The notes under the pieces are model-generated. The model was not told where the DNA came from, did not search any database, and saw only the letters and a list, made by a program, of their open reading frames with translations. A stretch of 5,972 nucleotides of DNA from JBFKOL01 sp041628815 (lineage in GTDB: Bacteria > Bacteroidota > Bacteroidia > Chitinophagales > Saprospiraceae), in contig JBFKOL010000278.1 of NCBI GenBank assembly GCA_041628815.1, positions 1 through 5,972 on the forward strand, given 5' to 3'. Shown here in pieces: positions 3,996-5,972 of this stretch. Each line of letters starts with the position of its first letter. Within the stretch, counting starts at the first letter, position 1. Position numbers and translations under genes: made by a program.

Positions 3996-5972
3996 GACCT
4001 GAGTGGTTTGAACCATAGCATGGAATACATCAAATCGTGAGGAGTCTGTTCCAACAGGTCAATGGCCATTTCATACTCACCTAATGCAGTGTGAATGGCA
4101 GCAATATGCCACGTCCAGCTTCCTGGATTTTCTTTTAGAAATTGATAATTATAATCCAGGATTTCTCTGGCATGTACGGTATCTCCGGCCAACACAGAAA
4201 AGTAAGCTACCCCAAAATCCGTACCCTTATACCCAACTTCATTTTCAATGATTTCTCTACCTTTCACATATTCTCCGTTGAAAAAATACGTCAAACCAAG
4301 ACCCCACAGTGAATATATATCTCCCGGAAACGCTTGCAGATTTCTTTCATAATAGACAAACGCCGAGTCCAGTTTCATTTGAATAAGAAGCAACTCTGCC
4401 AGTAAAGTATGATATCCCGAATTCAAGGGATTTAATTCAATGGCCTTTCTGATGTATTGTTCAGCTCTCTCAAATTTTCCCGTGGCATACATCAACCGGA
4501 AATAATAGGCATACGTGACATCGTGACTGGGTGTCAGGTCCAGTGCCTTATTGAAAGCCTTTTCTGCATTTTTAAAGTCAAAATCATACAACATAAACAC
4601 CTGTCCTTCGGCACTGTAAGGAAGTCCTGACTGGGGATCTATTTCCTTAGCCTTGTCAATACAGGTCATTATAGATTCTAATAAGCTATCCGGTTGCACC
4701 TGCCTTCTCCAGGCCACCGACAACAACAAGTTGGCTTTGCCTACGTAAGCCTCCGCAAACATGGTATCGGCCTCAATGGCTGAATCAAAATAACGAAGGC
4801 TCGGCTCATAATCGTCGGTTTCCCATGAATCATATAAGTCATAATGGTACTTGGCCAATTGAAAATCACGCAACGCATTGAGGTTGTTCGTACTCTTTCT
4901 AAAAGGTATATCCGTTGGGCTCTCAAAATCTCGTTGAGATTTCTGAATATTCGTGCGAAATGCCATGACTATAGACCTGGAAACATCATCTTGAACCTCA
5001 AAAATCTCATCAGGACTGCCTTGATACTCTTCGCCCCATACCAATGAACCATCTTCAACCTGAATCAATTGGGAGATGATCCGTACCAATCCTTTGGAAT
5101 TCGTCACACTCCCCTTTAAAATATGGTTTACATTGAGTTCACTACCAATTTCTGAAATGCCCAAACCCGAGTCTTTGTATTTTCTTGAAGAAGGACTGGC
5201 AATTACGGTTAGCTCCTGTATCCTGAGCAAGTTGCCAATGATCTGATCCGTCATGGCATTACAAAACCAAGACTGGTTCTGCTCAGGGCTATTGTCATCA
5301 AAGGGCAATACAGCAATCGACAATTTCTGAGAAGGTACAATAGTCTCTTTATTGCCGAGGTAGCCTGCGATAGTCAAAACAATCAGGGAGAGCAGAGCTA
5401 TTGCCCCATACCAAACCTTCCTTGTCCGATGGGTATCTTTGACCTTGGGACTTGACAATATTTCACGTCTGCTGGGGATGGTTAAGAAATCCTCTTCAAG
5501 TGCAAAAATCTCGAATGGCTCCTGTACATTTTTAAATTGGTAGTTACCCAGGGATATGATCTTAAATTCCGGATGGTTCTCTAATTCGATTTGTACTCTT
5601 TTGCTGAAAAGAATAGAACCCGGTTTCCCGACCGCTTCCACTCTTGCCGCCACATTAATTCCATCTCCAAATGAATTGATACCATCTACTACAATATCTC
5701 CCAGATGAAGTCCGATCCTCAGGGGAATTTTCTGTTCGCCCTGCATCAGATTCTGAACTTCCCTGGCACAGTTCATGGCCTCAACAACACTGTCAAAAAT
5801 CGTCAAGCTTCCATCTCCGTAATGGTGAAGGACCTCCCCCTGATGTTCCACCGCTTTTTCCGTCAATACTTGGCGATAATAGCCGGCTTTTTGACCCCCT
5901 GTTCTTTCATCCATCTGCATCATACGTGTATACCCGGCGATATCCGAAAACATGATGGCCACTAGTTTGCGC
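3932..5972 (-). CDS. Membrane class III nucleotide cyclase with TolB-like and TPR domains (5' end outside the window)
   Basis: The reading frame continues through the right edge: Arg-Lys-Leu-Val precede AIMFSDIAGYT, as in family members that begin RKLAAIMF, so the GTG at 5962 is an internal Val and the true start lies a few codons outside. Numbering from that Val: cyclase catalytic domain about 1-155, with metal-binding Asp7 and Asp50 (GDGSLTIF) and transition-state Asn103 and Arg107 (GDGINVAAR). One transmembrane helix spans about 184-202. A TolB-like domain (SIAVLPFDD, about 214-337) is followed by TPR-like repeats from about 385 to 640 and a C-terminal PLRSHPRFLQLLKKRNF segment common in this family. 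The likely topology is a cytoplasmic cyclase and a periplasmic TolB/TPR sensor part. Purine-selecting positions, usually Lys and Asp, appear to be His46 and Asn96, so ATP or GTP preference is uncertain. Its partner, signal and promoter are not in view. Composition is AT-richer than the accA cluster. Confidence 0.93.
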   Translation of the reverse strand, partial: RKLVAIMFSDIAGYTRMMQMDERTGGQKAGYYRQVLTEKAVEHQGEVLHHYGDGSLTIFDSVVEAMNCAREVQNLMQGEQKIPLRIGLHLGDIVVDGINSFGDGINVAARVEAVGKPGSILFSKRVQIELENHPEFKIISLGNYQFKNVQEPFEIFALEEDFLTIPSRREILSSPKVKDTHRTRKVWYGAIALLSLIVLTIAGYLGNKETIVPSQKLSIAVLPFDDNSPEQNQSWFCNAMTDQIIGNLLRIQELTVIASPSSRKYKDSGLGISEIGSELNVNHILKGSVTNSKGLVRIISQLIQVEDGSLVWGEEYQGSPDEIFEVQDDVSRSIVMAFRTNIQKSQRDFESPTDIPFRKSTNNLNALRDFQLAKYHYDLYDSWETDDYEPSLRYFDSAIEADTMFAEAYVGKANLLLSVAWRRQVQPDSLLESIMTCIDKAKEIDPQSGLPYSAEGQVFMLYDFDFKNAEKAFNKALDLTPSHDVTYAYYFRLMYATGKFERAEQYIRKAIELNPLNSGYHTLLAELLLIQMKLDSAFVYYERNLQAFPGDIYSLWGLGLTYFFNGEYVKGREIIENEVGYKGTDFGVAYFSVLAGDTVHAREILDYNYQFLKENPGSWTWHIAAIHTALGEYEMAIDLLEQTPHDLMYSMLWFKPLRSHPRFLQLLKKRNFDPSTFPN

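Noticed and set aside
5960..5962. GTG as the start codon of the cyclase
   Set aside because: The frame is open upstream to the window edge and encodes RKL before this Val, as in family members whose start lies further upstream.

Overview
The window is most likely chromosomal DNA from a member of the Bacteroidota. Four things point there: promoter-like sites of the Bacteroidota form (TTG, about 20 bases, TAnnTTTG), no convincing Shine-Dalgarno sites ahead of the conserved genes, a DUF6913-type protein (a family I know from Bacteroidota) beside dapA, and a tRNA without an encoded CCA. Genus cannot be read from the sequence; a Saprospiraceae-like lineage is only a guess.

Layout. Bases 1-374 hold no gene but are packed with short tandem repeats and small palindromes. 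Bases 375-2761 (minus strand) form a tight three-gene cluster read leftwards: accA (acetyl-CoA carboxyltransferase alpha), a DUF6913 protein, and dapA (4-hydroxy-tetrahydrodipicolinate synthase). Gaps are 14 and 0 bases, so one transcript is likely, starting near 2780. Bases 2762-3382 are a second repeat-rich spacer with a 15-bp tandem array, a second copy of the element seen at bases 1-110, a good promoter candidate, and an 8-bp tandem array ending just before tRNA-Asp(GTC) at 3383-3456. Bases 3457-3931 are AT-rich and repeat-poor, with two hairpins and two very small ORFs of doubtful status. From 3932 to the right edge, minus strand, lies a large membrane signalling protein: class III nucleotide cyclase domain, one transmembrane helix, TolB-like domain and TPR repeats. 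Its start codon lies just beyond the window.

Function. AccA supplies half of the carboxyltransferase that makes malonyl-CoA for fatty acids. DapA commits aspartate semialdehyde to diaminopimelate and lysine. Both feed cell-envelope synthesis, which may explain their shared transcript. The cyclase is unrelated and faces the tRNA from the other side.

The most unusual content is non-coding. Both spacers left of the tRNA carry different 7-, 8- and 15-bp tandem arrays and related hairpins, in a modular arrangement that recurs on both sides of the accA-dapA cluster. The spacer right of the tRNA has none of these words and is AT-richer, so the tRNA 3' end looks like a boundary between two kinds of DNA. 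The cyclase also lacks the usual Lys/Asp pair that selects the purine, with His and Asn in their place.
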